Source: Asticcacaulis sp. (GTDB lineage Bacteria > Pseudomonadota > Alphaproteobacteria > Caulobacterales > Caulobacteraceae). Taken from it: a DNA stretch of 12,159 nucleotides. Position 1 is the first letter of the stretch; each line of letters opens with the position of its first letter. Positions 1 to 5,457 of this stretch are shown piece after piece. The stretch covers positions 1 to 12,159 of the forward strand of contig NZ_JAIWNX010000023.1 of assembly GCF_020217185.1 (NCBI RefSeq). Reading direction: 5' to 3'. The notes beneath the pieces were generated by a model. The model had not been told where the DNA came from, made no database searches, and was given only the letters and a program-made list of their open reading frames with translations. The translations under genes were made by a program, and so were the position numbers.

Positions 1-787
1 TAAACAGTGAGAAGTTGGATTGCGTAGTCCGGTAGCTTTCGCACCAGCGTTTAAACTCCTCAACGCTCATCTTGTATTTATTCACGAGGCCGGGAACAGG
101 ATCGGTATTCGGCTTGTTGTTCAACACAGTATTGGCCGCAGCAGTGAGCCTTGTGGCCCTTTCCTGCAATTCCAAGGTATTTTTGCAACCACTGACGTCG
201 CTGAGCACGATATCATTCAATCGCTCTACACGCTTATTGACAAAAGTGTTGCGATGTCCGGCAAGGTGGGTTCCGGTCACCGCCCCGGTATAGAAACGCG
301 ACAAAGGTGACACAGAACGCAACTGATCATTAATGACCGCCGCCAGCGCCAAGGTAGCAAAGCCATTTGACATGGCCGGGGTCGTGTTGTCCTTGCTGGC
401 TAGATAACCCACCGCTCCCAGCGAAGACAGGAAGGCATTGGCGCGGCGGACATCCCGCATACAGGCCGAACGCCGGAACCACGAGGTCTGAACGACCTCA
501 ACAGCCTTTCTGAGATCCTCCGAGCCCATATCAGGAGAATAGTTCCCCGGAGACTGATTGATATCCCCCTCTTTACGGTCATATGTCGTGTTAAAGTAGC
601 AAACAACACCATCTTGGAATGATGGCGGCCAGCCAATTTTATTGTATTCACTGTCTTCACCTTCAGCGTTTTTGGGTTTGGCTTGTGCCAAAGCCCTGTC
701 AAAAACACCCTGTCCTTGCGACAGGTTGGCCACCGACGTATGGAAAGCAATGACGCAGACGAAGGCGAATAAAATACGGTTTGTCAT
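1..787 (-). CDS. Unknown secreted protein, 3' end beyond window
   Basis: The frame stays open from ATG at 787 down to the left edge, giving 262 residues without a stop; the C-terminus is missing. The protein begins MTNRILFAFVCVIAFHTSVA, a Sec-type signal peptide with likely cleavage after SVA (about residue 20), so it is probably exported. The mature part has four widely spaced cysteines (in VVCYF, SACMR, SGCKN and RWCES), which could form two disulfides in the periplasm. A purine-rich stretch, GGGTGGGG, lies about 8 nt upstream of the ATG. I do not recognise the family. GC is lower than in the neighbours (28 of 60 in 541-600), so it may be accessory. The start and export are fairly sure; the function is unknown. 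Confidence 0.72.
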   Translation of the reverse strand, partial: MTNRILFAFVCVIAFHTSVANLSQGQGVFDRALAQAKPKNAEGEDSEYNKIGWPPSFQDGVVCYFNTTYDRKEGDINQSPGNYSPDMGSEDLRKAVEVVQTSWFRRSACMRDVRRANAFLSSLGAVGYLASKDNTTPAMSNGFATLALAAVINDQLRSVSPLSRFYTGAVTGTHLAGHRNTFVNKRVERLNDIVLSDVSGCKNTLELQERATRLTAAANTVLNNKPNTDPVPGLVNKYKMSVEEFKRWCESYRTTQSNFSLF

Positions 788-905
788 GATGTAACCCCAC
801 CCGATTAAAGATGGACAGGCGACCATGAGCCTCGCGTTTATTCAACTTTAAAATGTGCAATCGCAACAAAATACATTCAAAGCGTGTCATTCAAATCACA
901 GCGTT
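788..905. other. Divergent intergenic region with CATTCAAA direct repeat
   Basis: This is the gap between the leftward secreted-protein gene and the rightward HExxH gene. It is AT-rich and holds a direct repeat CATTCAAA at 874-881 and 888-895 (14-bp period). On the minus strand this reads TTTGAATG twice, so each copy contains TTGAAT, which could act as a -35 for the leftward gene. No convincing -10 was found for either direction. Confidence 0.3.
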
Positions 906-1367
906 ATGATTCGTTCCCTCACCCTTTCCGAACGCACGGCCCTGCCTGCGGGACTGATCGCTGCCGTGCCGGTCGAGGCCGTGCGGCTGATCGGGCGGGC
1001 ACATCCGCTGTCTTGGTTGTCTCAGGCGGTCGGGCGCGGGCCGCTGATCGTGGTGCGCGGGCGCAGGATTTTCTGGCCTGACCTGCCCGCTGATCTTTCG
1101 GCTCGTCCGGAGGTTCTGGCCCTGCTGGCGCATGAGTTGACGCATGTGTGGCAGTATGCCAACGGCCTGACCCTGTGGCGCTATCTGTGGCGCGAACGCG
1201 GGCGCTATCGCTACCGCCTCATCCCCGGCAAAGCCTTTACAGACTATGGCTATGAGCAGCAGGCGGCCATGGTCGAGGACTGGGTGCGTGACCGCAATGG
1301 CCTGCCGCCGCGCTGGGGGCATCCAACTGACGTCCAGAGCTTGCCCACCTGCCTGCCGTTTGCTTGA
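906..1367 (+). CDS. Small HExxH putative metallopeptidase (DUF4157-like)
   Basis: A 153-residue protein read from ATG at 906. The frame is open further upstream to 855, but those residues look non-coding. The core motif is AHELTHVWQY, giving HExxH at residues 76-80 (His76, Glu77, His80), followed by YGYEQQA with Glu117 as a plausible third zinc ligand. HELTHVWQ is typical of the DUF4157 metallopeptidase-like family, some of whose alphaproteobacterial members are labelled vgr-related. There is no signal peptide and no long pro-region, so it is probably a minimal cytoplasmic domain. No clear Shine-Dalgarno sequence precedes the ATG. The next gene starts 31 bp downstream, and the stop codon overlaps that gene's putative -35 box. 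The motif is clear; substrate and proteolytic activity are unknown. Confidence 0.68.
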   Translation: MIRSLTLSERTALPAGLIAAVPVEAVRLIGRAHPLSWLSQAVGRGPLIVVRGRRIFWPDLPADLSARPEVLALLAHELTHVWQYANGLTLWRYLWRERGRYRYRLIPGKAFTDYGYEQQAAMVEDWVRDRNGLPPRWGHPTDVQSLPTCLPFA

Positions 1368-1392
1368 CAAACCCGCGTTACGCCCACAGTCT
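1364..1392 (+). promoter_or_regulatory. Putative leaderless promoter of the DUF1801 gene
   Basis: TTGACA at 1364-1369, a perfect -35 consensus, is followed after 17 bp by CAGTCT (1387-1392) and then 6 nt to the ATG at 1399. This places the expected transcription start on the ATG. The -10 match is weak alone, but the geometry matches that at 3939, 5616 and 10498. The -35 overlaps the stop codon of the upstream gene. Confidence 0.45.
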
Positions 1393-1398
1393 GAGGGC

Positions 1399-1818
1399 AT
1401 GGCCGAACCGAAGACCCAGCCCACCGACGCCGATCCCGTGGCCTTTCTGGACGCGAAAGCCCCCGAAAAGATGCGCGCCGACGCCCAAACCCTGCTTCGC
1501 CTGTTTACGGACGTCACAGGCGAGCCGCCGGTCGTGTGGGGAACGTCACTGATCGGCTATGGCCGCTACACCTATCTCAGCGGCAAGACGACGGTGCCGT
1601 GGCCGCTCAGCGCGTTTGCCGTGCGCAGCGCCGCCCTGACCCTCTATGTATTGGCCAGCGCCCCGGAACAGGCCGATCACCTCGCCCGCCTTGGCAAGCA
1701 CACCACCGGCGGCGGCTGCCTCTATATCAAGCGTCTCAGCGAGGTGGATATGGACGTGCTGCGTGAGATTATCGCCACCGCACACGCCCTGATGACGGCG
1801 CGCCACCTGTCGTCCTGA
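1399..1818 (+). CDS. DUF1801 domain protein
   Basis: A 139-residue protein beginning MAEPKTQPTDADPVAFLDA. It fits DUF1801 (YdhG-like fold) throughout: the N-terminal helix, VTGEPPVVWGTSLIGYGRY (residues about 45-63), ALTLYVL in the middle strand, and LGKHTTGGGCLYIKRLSEVD near the C-terminus. These proteins are small, cytoplasmic and of unknown biochemical role. The upstream frame is open, but the family similarity begins with MAEPKT, so ATG 1399 is chosen. GAGG lies too close to the ATG (2 nt) to act as a normal ribosome site, which fits leaderless initiation. Family assignment is confident; function is not known. Confidence 0.82.
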   Translation: MAEPKTQPTDADPVAFLDAKAPEKMRADAQTLLRLFTDVTGEPPVVWGTSLIGYGRYTYLSGKTTVPWPLSAFAVRSAALTLYVLASAPEQADHLARLGKHTTGGGCLYIKRLSEVDMDVLREIIATAHALMTARHLSS

Positions 1819-1851
1819 TGCCTTTCTGATCTCTTCATCTGCGGTTCAGCC

Positions 1852-1880
1852 TTAATTTTGTAAAACGCATAGGCTAGAAC
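1852..1880 (+). promoter_or_regulatory. Putative promoter of first tandem exported gene
   Basis: GCTAGAAC at 1873-1880 fits the Caulobacter housekeeping -10 pattern GCTANAWC. TTAATT at 1852-1857 lies 17 bp upstream of TAGAAC. The predicted start leaves a leader of about 12 nt carrying a repeated AACAGAAAG (1881-1898), whose AGAAAG abuts the ATG at 1899. Confidence 0.5.
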
Positions 1881-1898
1881 AACAGAAAGAACAGAAAG

Positions 1899-2612
1899 AT
1901 GGACCTGCCTATGTTTGTCAAAGCCGCCAAGCCCGCCCTGCTGGCTGCCGCCCTGTGCCTGACGCCGGCCGCCGCCGGACTGATCCCCGTGAGCGCCGTC
2001 GCGCAGCAGACGCAGCGCGAAATCTCCGCCGATCAGGCCTTTCCCTTCCTGTCGAAATTCCTCGCCCTGCCGACGTCTGAGCGCGATGAGATCACCGTCG
2101 CCTATATTCTGAAGATCAAGGGCGGCACGCAAGGCGCCAGCATCGTACTCAAGCACAATGGCCAGAGCCAGAAACTAAACATCGGCGGTGACGGGCGCAT
2201 CACCCCCCTGCCGACGCTGGCACAGTTGCGTGGCGGGGCTACGGTGGTCGTCAATGGGCCGGAAAAGGGCGTGTCTATGCGCGTGCGCGTCTATGCCACC
2301 GAAACCCCGGCGAAGACCATGACGGTCGCGCCGCTGGCCAAGGCCGTGACGCAGAGCAACAGCGTGATGCGCAAGGTCGGCGGTGTGCTGGCCTTAACGC
2401 AACCCAAGCTCGATCGGCTGTATTTTGTCGGCTCCGGTAATGCGCGCGTGACGATGGCCGATGGCAGCCAGAAGGTGCTGCCGAAATCCGCCGTTGATGA
2501 CGCCTATCCGGCCGGCACGCCCTATCTGGTGCCGTCGGAACACCCCGGTGCGGTCAGCGTCAGCTTTGATGCCACGCCTTCAAAGATCGGCATTGACGAC
2601 CGGGCGAAATAG
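1899..2612 (+). CDS. Unknown exported protein, Sec type, tandem paralog 1
   Basis: A 237-residue protein with a long Sec signal peptide: basic K at 9 and 12, a hydrophobic Ala/Leu core, and probable cleavage at AVA|QQ near residue 35. The mature part is rich in short beta-like strands. It shares a colinear pattern with the next gene: FPFL-x-x-x-L-x-LPT-x-ER, then AY-x-L, then LVLKHNG-like (IVLKHNG here), then TPLP-x-x-A-x-L, then LDR-x-x-FVG. I do not recognise a named domain; a DUF2987-like layout was considered but could not be supported. The mature part has no cysteines. ATG 1899 is preferred over ATG 1911 because AGAAAG precedes it directly. The location is probably periplasmic. Confidence 0.75.
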   Translation: MDLPMFVKAAKPALLAAALCLTPAAAGLIPVSAVAQQTQREISADQAFPFLSKFLALPTSERDEITVAYILKIKGGTQGASIVLKHNGQSQKLNIGGDGRITPLPTLAQLRGGATVVVNGPEKGVSMRVRVYATETPAKTMTVAPLAKAVTQSNSVMRKVGGVLALTQPKLDRLYFVGSGNARVTMADGSQKVLPKSAVDDAYPAGTPYLVPSEHPGAVSVSFDATPSKIGIDDRAK

Positions 2613-2637
2613 ATTTGAGATAGCCGTGATTTTGCCG

Positions 2638-2671
2638 CGATCCCGAACCACAGTTCGGGATCGTCTGTTTT
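2638..2671 (+). terminator. Rho-independent terminator or read-through hairpin between paralogs
   Basis: CGATCCCGAAC (2638-2648) pairs perfectly with GTTCGGGATCG (2653-2663) around a CACA loop, an 11-bp stem, followed by TCTGTTTT (2664-2671). It lies 25 bp after the first paralog's stop and 12 bp before the second paralog's start, so it could terminate or attenuate transcription into the second gene. Confidence 0.7.
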
Positions 2672-2683
2672 GCGGGGTGGTTC

Positions 2684-3349
2684 ATGACTGTTTTCAATCG
2701 GCGGGGATTCGTAGGGTCGGCGGCAGCGCTGGCGGTCGTGGGGGCCTCTGCGGCGCGGGCCGAAAGCAAGGACGTGCCGTGCACGGACATCTTCCCGTTT
2801 TTGCTCAACTACCTGAACCTGCCAACCGCCGAACGCACGCACTTCCGGCTGGCCTATAAACTGGCGGTCACCGGGGCTAGGCTGTCCGATATCCGGCTGG
2901 TGCTGAAGCATAATGGCGAGACGCCGCTCAGCGTGGCCGCAGACAACACCCTGACACCCCTGCCCCCCGTCGCGGCGCTGAAAGCCAAGGCCCCGGTCAC
3001 GGTCACGCGCCCGGACGGCAGCAAGATGGGCCTGACCCTGCTGATCGCCGCCGCCCTGCCGCCTGCGGCCGCCTACGCCGTCCCCGACCTCAAAAAGGCC
3101 GTCGATCAGGCGCGCGCCGGGGCCAAAAAGGCCGCCGGTGTGATGAGCCTGGCGGTGCCCAATCTCGACCGCATCGTCTTTGTCGGGGCAGCGGGCGGGC
3201 AGGCCATCGGCGCCGATGGCAAGGGCGCGGCCCTGCCGAAGACCAAGGACGGGCATCCGGTGTTTCAACCGGCGGCGCAGGCTACGGCGGCGCGCGTGAC
3301 GCTGGACAAGGCCCCCACCCTGCTCAGGATCGAGGCCAAGCCGAAATAA
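2684..3349 (+). CDS. Unknown exported protein, Tat type, tandem paralog 2
   Basis: A 221-residue paralog of the preceding gene. The N-terminus MTVFNRRGFVGSAAALAVVG carries a twin arginine (R6-R7) with a Tat-like x-F-V pattern, a weakly hydrophobic Ala-rich core and cleavage near ARA|ES (residue about 26). The preceding paralog has no twin arginine. The body matches colinearly: DIFPFL, LNLPTAER, LAYKLAVTG, LVLKHNGE, LTPLPPVAALK, LDRIVFVG. One cysteine follows the cleavage site (VPCTD). GGGGTGG lies just upstream of the ATG. The stop is 15 bp from the stop of the convergent membrane-protein gene. Function is unknown; Tat export suggests folding or cofactor loading in the cytoplasm, but no cofactor motif is seen. 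Confidence 0.75.
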   Translation: MTVFNRRGFVGSAAALAVVGASAARAESKDVPCTDIFPFLLNYLNLPTAERTHFRLAYKLAVTGARLSDIRLVLKHNGETPLSVAADNTLTPLPPVAALKAKAPVTVTRPDGSKMGLTLLIAAALPPAAAYAVPDLKKAVDQARAGAKKAAGVMSLAVPNLDRIVFVGAAGGQAIGADGKGAALPKTKDGHPVFQPAAQATAARVTLDKAPTLLRIEAKPK

Positions 3350-3364
3350 GGGCGGTGTCTTAGA

Positions 3365-3853
3365 TTAACCGCGCGTCTGGCGGATCAGCATGTAGTTGCC
3401 GAGCAGACCCGCGGCGAAGGCCGAAACGGCGCACAGCGGCAGGCAGATCAGCACCACCCAGGTGGGGTGCGGGATGAAGCTCATATGGATCATGTAGCTG
3501 GCCACCAGCAGCACCCCGGTGAGCCACGCCGGAAAGGCCCCGACCTTAGCCATACGCACGGCCAGATAGCCGCCGCCGAGCGTGCCCAGCGCCCATGAAA
3601 TGATCTTGATGATATAGGCGTCAGCCGGCACCGTATCGAGCAGTTTGGCGATGTCTTCGGGGCTGGCCATATCGAAGGTCGGCGGCGGCGGGAACATGTA
3701 ATTGCCGACCTGACGCAGGATGGTATCGAGCACCATGCCGAACAGGAGACCCGTCAGCACGGCCAGCGTGATATTGAGCACGCTGCGCGTCTTGTCCTCG
3801 TCCCACACGGTGAACCACGTGACAAGCCGGTCCGTTACCGATGCCTTGGCCAT
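3365..3853 (-). CDS. Four-helix inner-membrane protein of unknown function
   Basis: A 162-residue protein with four predicted membrane helices at about residues 26-47, 79-101, 108-128 and 132-157. A polar loop with the run PPPP (about 55-58) separates helices 1 and 2. The N-terminus (MAKASVTDRL) is short and basic/acidic. ATG 3853 is chosen over the longer frame starting at 3886 because GGGAGG sits 6 nt upstream of it. No family is recognised. It is transcribed toward the tandem exported genes and divergently from brnT, with its own likely promoter. It is probably a small integral membrane protein with no obvious catalytic residues. Confidence 0.72.
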   Translation of the reverse strand: MAKASVTDRLVTWFTVWDEDKTRSVLNITLAVLTGLLFGMVLDTILRQVGNYMFPPPPTFDMASPEDIAKLLDTVPADAYIIKIISWALGTLGGGYLAVRMAKVGAFPAWLTGVLLVASYMIHMSFIPHPTWVVLICLPLCAVSAFAAGLLGNYMLIRQTRG

Positions 3854-3876
3854 TTCTGCCTCCCTGACTGGCGGAG

Positions 3877-3905
3877 AAAATGACAAGGCGCGCGGCTTTG
3901 GTCAA
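3877..3905 (-). promoter_or_regulatory. Putative promoter of the membrane-protein gene
   Basis: On the minus strand TTGACC (3905-3900) is followed after 17 bp by CATTTT (3882-3877). The transcript would start near 3870, leaving about 17 nt of leader that contains the GGGAGG ribosome site. It is separated from the brnT promoter by the palindrome at 3907-3920. Confidence 0.45.
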
Positions 3906-3906
3906 C

Positions 3907-3920
3907 GTCTTTATAAAGAC
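3907..3920. promoter_or_regulatory. Perfect 14-bp palindrome GTCTTTATAAAGAC
   Basis: GTCTTTATAAAGAC is its own reverse complement. It lies directly upstream of the leftward -35 box and about 20 bp upstream of the brnT -35, a position suited to a dimeric regulator acting on either promoter. No regulator is identified. Confidence 0.4.
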
Positions 3921-3929
3921 AGTGTTACG

Positions 3930-3973
3930 ACACGATAATTGACCCGCTGCACATTATCGTGTACACAATAATT
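3930..3973 (+). promoter_or_regulatory. brnT promoter with overlapping palindromic operator
   Basis: TTGACC (3939-3944), 17 bp, TACACA (3962-3967), then 6 nt to ATG 3974, which predicts a leaderless brnT transcript. The half-site ACACGATAAT occurs at 3930-3939 (+) and exactly inverted at 3953-3962 (-), with ACACAATAAT at 3963-3972 (+). The last two make a 20-bp palindrome with one mismatched pair centred on GTGTACAC and covering the -10. BrnA is a known DNA-binding autorepressor of its operon, so these are probably its operators (inference). Confidence 0.6.
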
Positions 3974-4231
3974 ATGCTGATCCTCTATGACGAACCGAAG
4001 CGTCTGAGAAACCTCGAAAAGCACGGGCTGGATTTTGCCGACCTGACGATCAGCTTTTTCGAGGCCGCACGCATCGCGGATGCAAAGCTGGGCCGTTTCG
4101 TTGCCGTCGGTTATTTCGATGATCAGCTTGTTGTTGCCGTCGTCTTTCGCCCGATGGGCACAGAAGCGCTCAATGTGATTTCGATGCGCCCGGCCAGCAA
4201 GAAAGAAAGGAAGAACTATGCCGAAGACTAA
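3974..4231 (+). CDS. brnT: BrnT-family ribonuclease toxin
   Basis: An 85-residue protein, the usual size for BrnT. Family features are the N-terminal NLEKHGLDFADL (about residues 13-24), the central strand pair GRFVAVGYFDDQLVVAVVF, and the C-terminal ISMRPASKKERKNYAE signature (compare ISAR-A-ERR-Y in other BrnT proteins). BrnT toxins have a RelE-like RNase fold and block translation by cutting RNA. An alternative GTG at 3959 would add five residues but lies inside the operator and upstream of the predicted transcript start, so ATG 3974 is chosen. The gene overlaps brnA by 14 bp, ensuring coupled translation. The toxin gene comes first, as is normal for this type II system. Confidence 0.88.
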   Translation: MLILYDEPKRLRNLEKHGLDFADLTISFFEAARIADAKLGRFVAVGYFDDQLVVAVVFRPMGTEALNVISMRPASKKERKNYAED

Positions 4232-4514
4232 AATCGCGCCGCTCACCGACGCTGAAGAAGCGCGTATTCAGGCCATGATCGCTTCTGACCCCGACAACCC
4301 CGAATTGACGGACGAACAGCTTGCCAATATGCGGCCGTTTGCCGAGGTCTTCCCGGAACTGGCGGCCTCTATCCGACGTGGTCGCCCACCGCTGGAGACA
4401 CCGAAACAGTCGGTGCATCTTCGGCTGGATGCCGATGTTCTGGCGGCCTGGCGCGCCACCGGCGCGGGCTGGCAAAGCCGCATGAACGAGGCCCTGCGCA
4501 AGGCTATGCCTTAG
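4218..4514 (+). CDS. brnA: BrnA-family antitoxin
   Basis: A 98-residue protein. The C-terminal third, RRGRPPLETPKQSVHLRLDA to about residue 98, fits BrnA (COG3514): a basic linker, then a beta strand and two helices of a ribbon-helix-helix-like DNA-binding domain (VHLRLDADVLAAWRATG, then WQSRMNEALRKAM). BrnA neutralises BrnT and represses the operon. The acidic N-terminal half (about 1-50) is longer than in compact BrnA proteins and probably binds toxin. AAGGA lies about 8 nt before the ATG, inside brnT. The last codon and the TAG stop (4512-4514) lie in the left end of the repeat at 4511-4616, so the repeat now provides the end of the gene. Confidence 0.85.
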   Translation: MPKTKIAPLTDAEEARIQAMIASDPDNPELTDEQLANMRPFAEVFPELAASIRRGRPPLETPKQSVHLRLDADVLAAWRATGAGWQSRMNEALRKAMP

Positions 4515-4616
4515 AGCGGATTTCGTTCAGACTGAATCGAAACTCCGCTCTAACATTTTGTTTTATCGTGCATTTGATTCCGAAAACCGTTGCACACTTT
4601 TCGGAATGCGCTCTAA
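4511..4616. repeat. MITE-like palindromic intergenic repeat
   Basis: This 106-bp element is bounded by inverted TTAGAGCG (4511-4518) and CGCTCTAA (4609-4616), with a second CGCTCTAA inside (4546-4553). The left half (4513-4551) folds as AGAGCGGA, TTTCG and TTCAG paired with CTGAA, CGAAA and TCCGCTCT, with single-base bulges. The right half pairs ATTCCGAAAA (4577-4586) with TTTTCGGAAT (4598-4607) around an 11-nt loop. The pattern resembles dispersed alphaproteobacterial intergenic repeats (recalled, not searched). It contains two GANTC sites (4534, 4576). It lies between the converging brnA and thioesterase genes and may serve as their terminator. Confidence 0.7.
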
Positions 4617-4617
4617 C

Positions 4618-5013
4618 TCACGGCAGAGGCAGCGGGCGCGAATTGCCGTTTTCGTCGATGGCGACAAAGGTAAAGTCGGCATCGGTCACCTTGATGCGCA
4701 CGTCGGAGTCGCGTGAGCGCCGCCACGCCTGAACGTGGATCTTCATCGAGGTACGACCGGTCGAGATCAGCTCAGCATAGACGGACACTTCGTCGCCTAC
4801 GCGCACCGGCGTGTGAAAGGTCATGCCTTCGACCGCGATGGTGGCGGCGCGACCCACGGCCCGGCGCGCGGCGACGTTTCCGGCCGCGAGGTCCATCTGT
4901 GACATCAGCCAGCCCCCGAAAATATCGCCCGCCGGATTGGTGTCCGCCGGCATGGCGATGGTGCGAATGGCAATCAGCGCCTCGTTCGGCTGCGTGTCTT
5001 TCTGGTGTTTCAT
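4618..5013 (-). CDS. YciA-type acyl-CoA thioesterase
   Basis: A 131-residue hot-dog-fold protein. Very strong similarity to E. coli YciA is visible: MPADTNPAGDIFGGWLMSQM (about residues 20-39; the Asp of GDIFGG is the family's catalytic-site acid), VEGMTFHTPVRVGDEVSVYA (about 62-81), GRTSMKI, and FTFVAIDENGNSRPLPLP at the C-terminus. YciA-type enzymes hydrolyse medium to long acyl-CoA thioesters in the cytoplasm. ATG 5013 is preferred because GGGG lies about 7-10 nt upstream and YciA proteins start near this point; ATGs at 5028, 5040 and 5082 are in frame but probably not used. The stop codon lies 1 bp from the repeat. The palindrome at 5056-5072 lies upstream and may control it. Confidence 0.9.
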   Translation of the reverse strand: MKHQKDTQPNEALIAIRTIAMPADTNPAGDIFGGWLMSQMDLAAGNVAARRAVGRAATIAVEGMTFHTPVRVGDEVSVYAELISTGRTSMKIHVQAWRRSRDSDVRIKVTDADFTFVAIDENGNSRPLPLP

Positions 5014-5055
5014 CGACTTACCCCACATGCCGCTATTCATTGCCGCAGGTTTGAC

Positions 5056-5072
5056 TTTTTGCAATGCAAAAA
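5056..5072. promoter_or_regulatory. Palindrome TTTTTGCA-A-TGCAAAAA upstream of thioesterase
   Basis: A perfect 8-bp inverted repeat around a central A. The core TTTGCAATGCAAA recurs at 10435-10447 between dgt and erpA. On the minus strand TTGGCT precedes it and TTGCAA ends it, so it overlaps any promoter of the thioesterase gene. It is probably an operator; the regulator is unknown. Confidence 0.45.
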
Positions 5073-5080
5073 AGCCAAAC

Positions 5081-5114
5081 AAAAAGCGCCGAAGCTGAGG
5101 CTTCGACGCTTTTT
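5081..5114 (-). terminator. rpsU intrinsic terminator
   Basis: AAAAAGCG (5081-5088) pairs with CGCTTTTT (5107-5114) and CGAAGC (5090-5095) with GCTTCG (5100-5105), with one C/A mismatch and a 4-nt loop (TGAG). The tract of U on either strand makes it bidirectional. It begins 25 bp after the rpsU stop codon. Confidence 0.8.
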
Positions 5115-5139
5115 AAAGATCGGATCGTGTCCGTAAGGC

Positions 5140-5367
5140 TTACTTCGAGCGGCCCGTGGTCGCACCGCCTTCGCGTTGCAGACGCTTGCGCGCCAGCTTG
5201 CGGGCGCGGCGCACGGCTTCGGCCTGCTGGCGAGCGCGCTTTTCAGAGGGCTTTTCGTAGTGGACGTGACGCTTCATTTCGCGGAAGGAGCCTTCACGTT
5301 GCATCTTCTTCTTCAGCGCCTTCAGGGCCTGATCGACATTGTTGTCGCGGACAAAGATCTGTACCAG
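5140..5367 (-). CDS. rpsU: 30S ribosomal protein S21, apparent CTG start
   Basis: A 75-residue protein of the S21 family (about 71 in E. coli): [50 protein letters not shown], then a basic tail ending GATTGRSK. S21 helps the 30S subunit select messages. Homologs begin M-V-Q; here the codon in that position (5365-5367) is CTG, preceded by GGAGAG (5374-5379) at a 6-nt spacing. No ATG, GTG or TTG lies in frame near it; the only nearby ATG (in AATGGAGAG) is out of frame, and in-frame upstream Met codons lie at least 38 residues away without a ribosome site. The gene is divergent from the COQ9-family gene, a conserved alphaproteobacterial arrangement. Confidence 0.9.
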   Translation of the reverse strand: MVQIFVRDNNVDQALKALKKKMQREGSFREMKRHVHYEKPSEKRARQQAEAVRRARKLARKRLQREGGATTGRSK

Positions 5368-5373
5368 AGGTAT

Positions 5374-5379
5374 CTCTCC
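5374..5379 (-). promoter_or_regulatory. Ribosome binding site deciding the CTG start of rpsU
   Basis: GGAGAG on the minus strand, separated from CTG (5367-5365) by six bases (ATACCT). This near-ideal spacing, with the family alignment, supports initiation at CTG. Confidence 0.7.
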
Positions 5380-5425
5380 ATTCTGTCTGTTCCGCCGGGC
5401 CGTTAAGCCTTGCGACGGACCGCCT

Positions 5426-5457
5426 CGCCCTTTTGAAGTTCGGGCCATAAAAGGGCG
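5426..5457 (-). promoter_or_regulatory. Stem-loop in the rpsU leader
   Basis: CGCCCTTTT (5426-5434) pairs perfectly with AAAAGGGCG (5449-5457), a 9-bp stem with a 14-nt loop. It lies 59 nt before the CTG start, inside the probable 5' leader. A second inverted repeat, GCCCGCA/TGCGGGC (5475-5481 with 5492-5498), lies just upstream. These could be leader regulatory structures or the processed ends of the two divergent transcripts. Confidence 0.4.

Noticed and set aside
1899..3349. Assigning the tandem paralogs to DUF2987
   Set aside because: The strand pattern is loosely similar, but I could not match a defining motif, so no family is claimed.
3959..3973. GTG 3959 as the brnT start
   Set aside because: It is within the operator palindrome and upstream of the predicted transcript start; it adds only five non-conserved residues.
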